From Riptortus pedestris (Eukaryota; Arthropoda; Insecta; Hemiptera; Alydidae): a DNA stretch of 64,000 bases. A program made the position numbers and the translations under genes. This document shows, one piece after another, positions 63,427 through 64,000 of this stretch; within the stretch, counting starts at the first letter, position 1, and each line of letters starts with the position of its first letter. Location of the stretch: assembly GCA_019009955.1 (NCBI GenBank), contig CM032230.1, positions 30,603,501 through 30,667,500 on the forward strand. The letters run 5' to 3'. The notes under the pieces are model-generated. The model was given only the letters and a program-made list of their open reading frames with translations. It had not been told where the DNA came from and did not search any database.

Positions 63427-64000
63427 GGATTTCAGTGAGACTTTAAGTCGCTATATAAAATATTTTTTTCTGCCATGGCTAGAAAGTAGGGTATTCTCAT
63501 CCCGATAAGACATATTGTCAAGCAAGGTACATACTTAAAAAAATGTTTACATTATTTATCAAAATACTAATATTTACTCTCATTGTATGTTTCCCAGATA
63601 GTAATGTAAAAATTAAGTAGCTTGCGCCATGATTCAAACTAGATCAGATCAGCCGCTATTAAAAATATTCTAAACAAAGTTGTTTTATTAATAAACCCAA
63701 TAAAAATAAATTTTTGATTTATATTTACAAATTGACTATGATAGATGTTATTGATGAATCAAAACTTCTAACAAGTTCCTTCTTTTGGTATGAATAATGA
63801 CTTAAATGTACATAATATAATGTGAAAAAAAATTAAAATATAATGATTAAAAATTGTACGATACTGCTTATCGCCGTTGTTATAGTGCCTATGTGTCTCG
63901 ATTCTATGTTTTATTTTCTATCGCAGGGACCTTCTCTCCTTCTCAATTGGAATCCGTTTACCTTGAAAAAACAAGCAGCATTTTTTTTTCAGGTGCTATT
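63427..64000. other. AT-rich non-coding stretch
   Basis: No gene, repeat terminus or RNA recognised up to the window end. Confidence 0.5.

Noticed and set aside
1..64000. CRISPR array or prokaryotic operons
   Set aside because: No regularly spaced direct repeats with unique spacers, and no dense ORFs with ribosome-binding sites. Transposon content is eukaryotic.

Overview
This window looks like AT-rich nuclear DNA of an arthropod, most likely an insect. I found no complete host gene. The evidence is the kind and density of mobile DNA: tRNA-derived SINEs, RNase H-bearing non-LTR retrotransposon tails, a Penelope-like GIY-YIG endonuclease, piggyBac-like elements with TTAA duplications, Tc1/mariner-type elements with TA duplications, a canonical Helitron, solo LTRs, long (TA)n arrays, and no operon-like coding density. 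The species cannot be fixed from the sequence.

The dominant component is one family of non-autonomous rolling-circle elements, about 20 full, partial or nested copies. An intact copy is 0.58-0.95 kb. It opens with AGCAGATTTCCC inside a palindrome, usually carries a (TA)n array near its 5' third, and closes with the reverse complement GGGAAATCTGCT, a 6-bp stem-loop (ACGCAG CCC CTGCGT) and a T-rich end. This is the described architecture of HINE/DINE-1-type elements mobilised by Helentrons (Helitron2). Several subfamilies share ends but differ inside. No Rep/helicase gene is present, so the autonomous partner lies elsewhere.

Layout. 1-10.4 kb: LINE remnants, two HINE copies, a decayed piggyBac-like element and a hammerhead-motif repeat nested in a HINE. 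10.4-21 kb: several HINE copies, one carrying a 39-bp palindrome and a SINE, a local tandem duplication, a Penelope-like remnant and a second hammerhead-motif repeat. 21-33 kb: minus-strand HINEs, a third hammerhead-motif repeat, an unusual TIR element with a transposase-like remnant, a SINE and a solo LTR. 33-43 kb: mosaic HINEs, a second solo LTR, a piggyBac-like element with perfect TTAA duplication, a HINE head-to-tail junction, a 112-bp-arm hairpin, a LINE tail and a MITE. 43-56 kb: SINEs, a third solo LTR, a Tc1-type MITE, several HINEs and a piggyBac-like element inserted at TTAA inside a HINE. 56-64 kb: a HINE with a Tc1/mariner remnant in its TA array, a HINE inserted beside LINE RNase H sequence, another LINE RNase H remnant, and a HINE interrupted by a canonical Helitron.

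Between the repeats are islands of less AT-rich, apparently unique sequence (about 11.0, 12.8, 16.9, 19.6, 33.5, 41.0, 43.8, 52.5 and 55.3 kb). By eye they resemble conserved non-coding blocks of a gene desert or large intron; only comparison with other genomes can test this. Element ends not marked by an inverted repeat or target duplication are accurate to roughly 10-20 bases.
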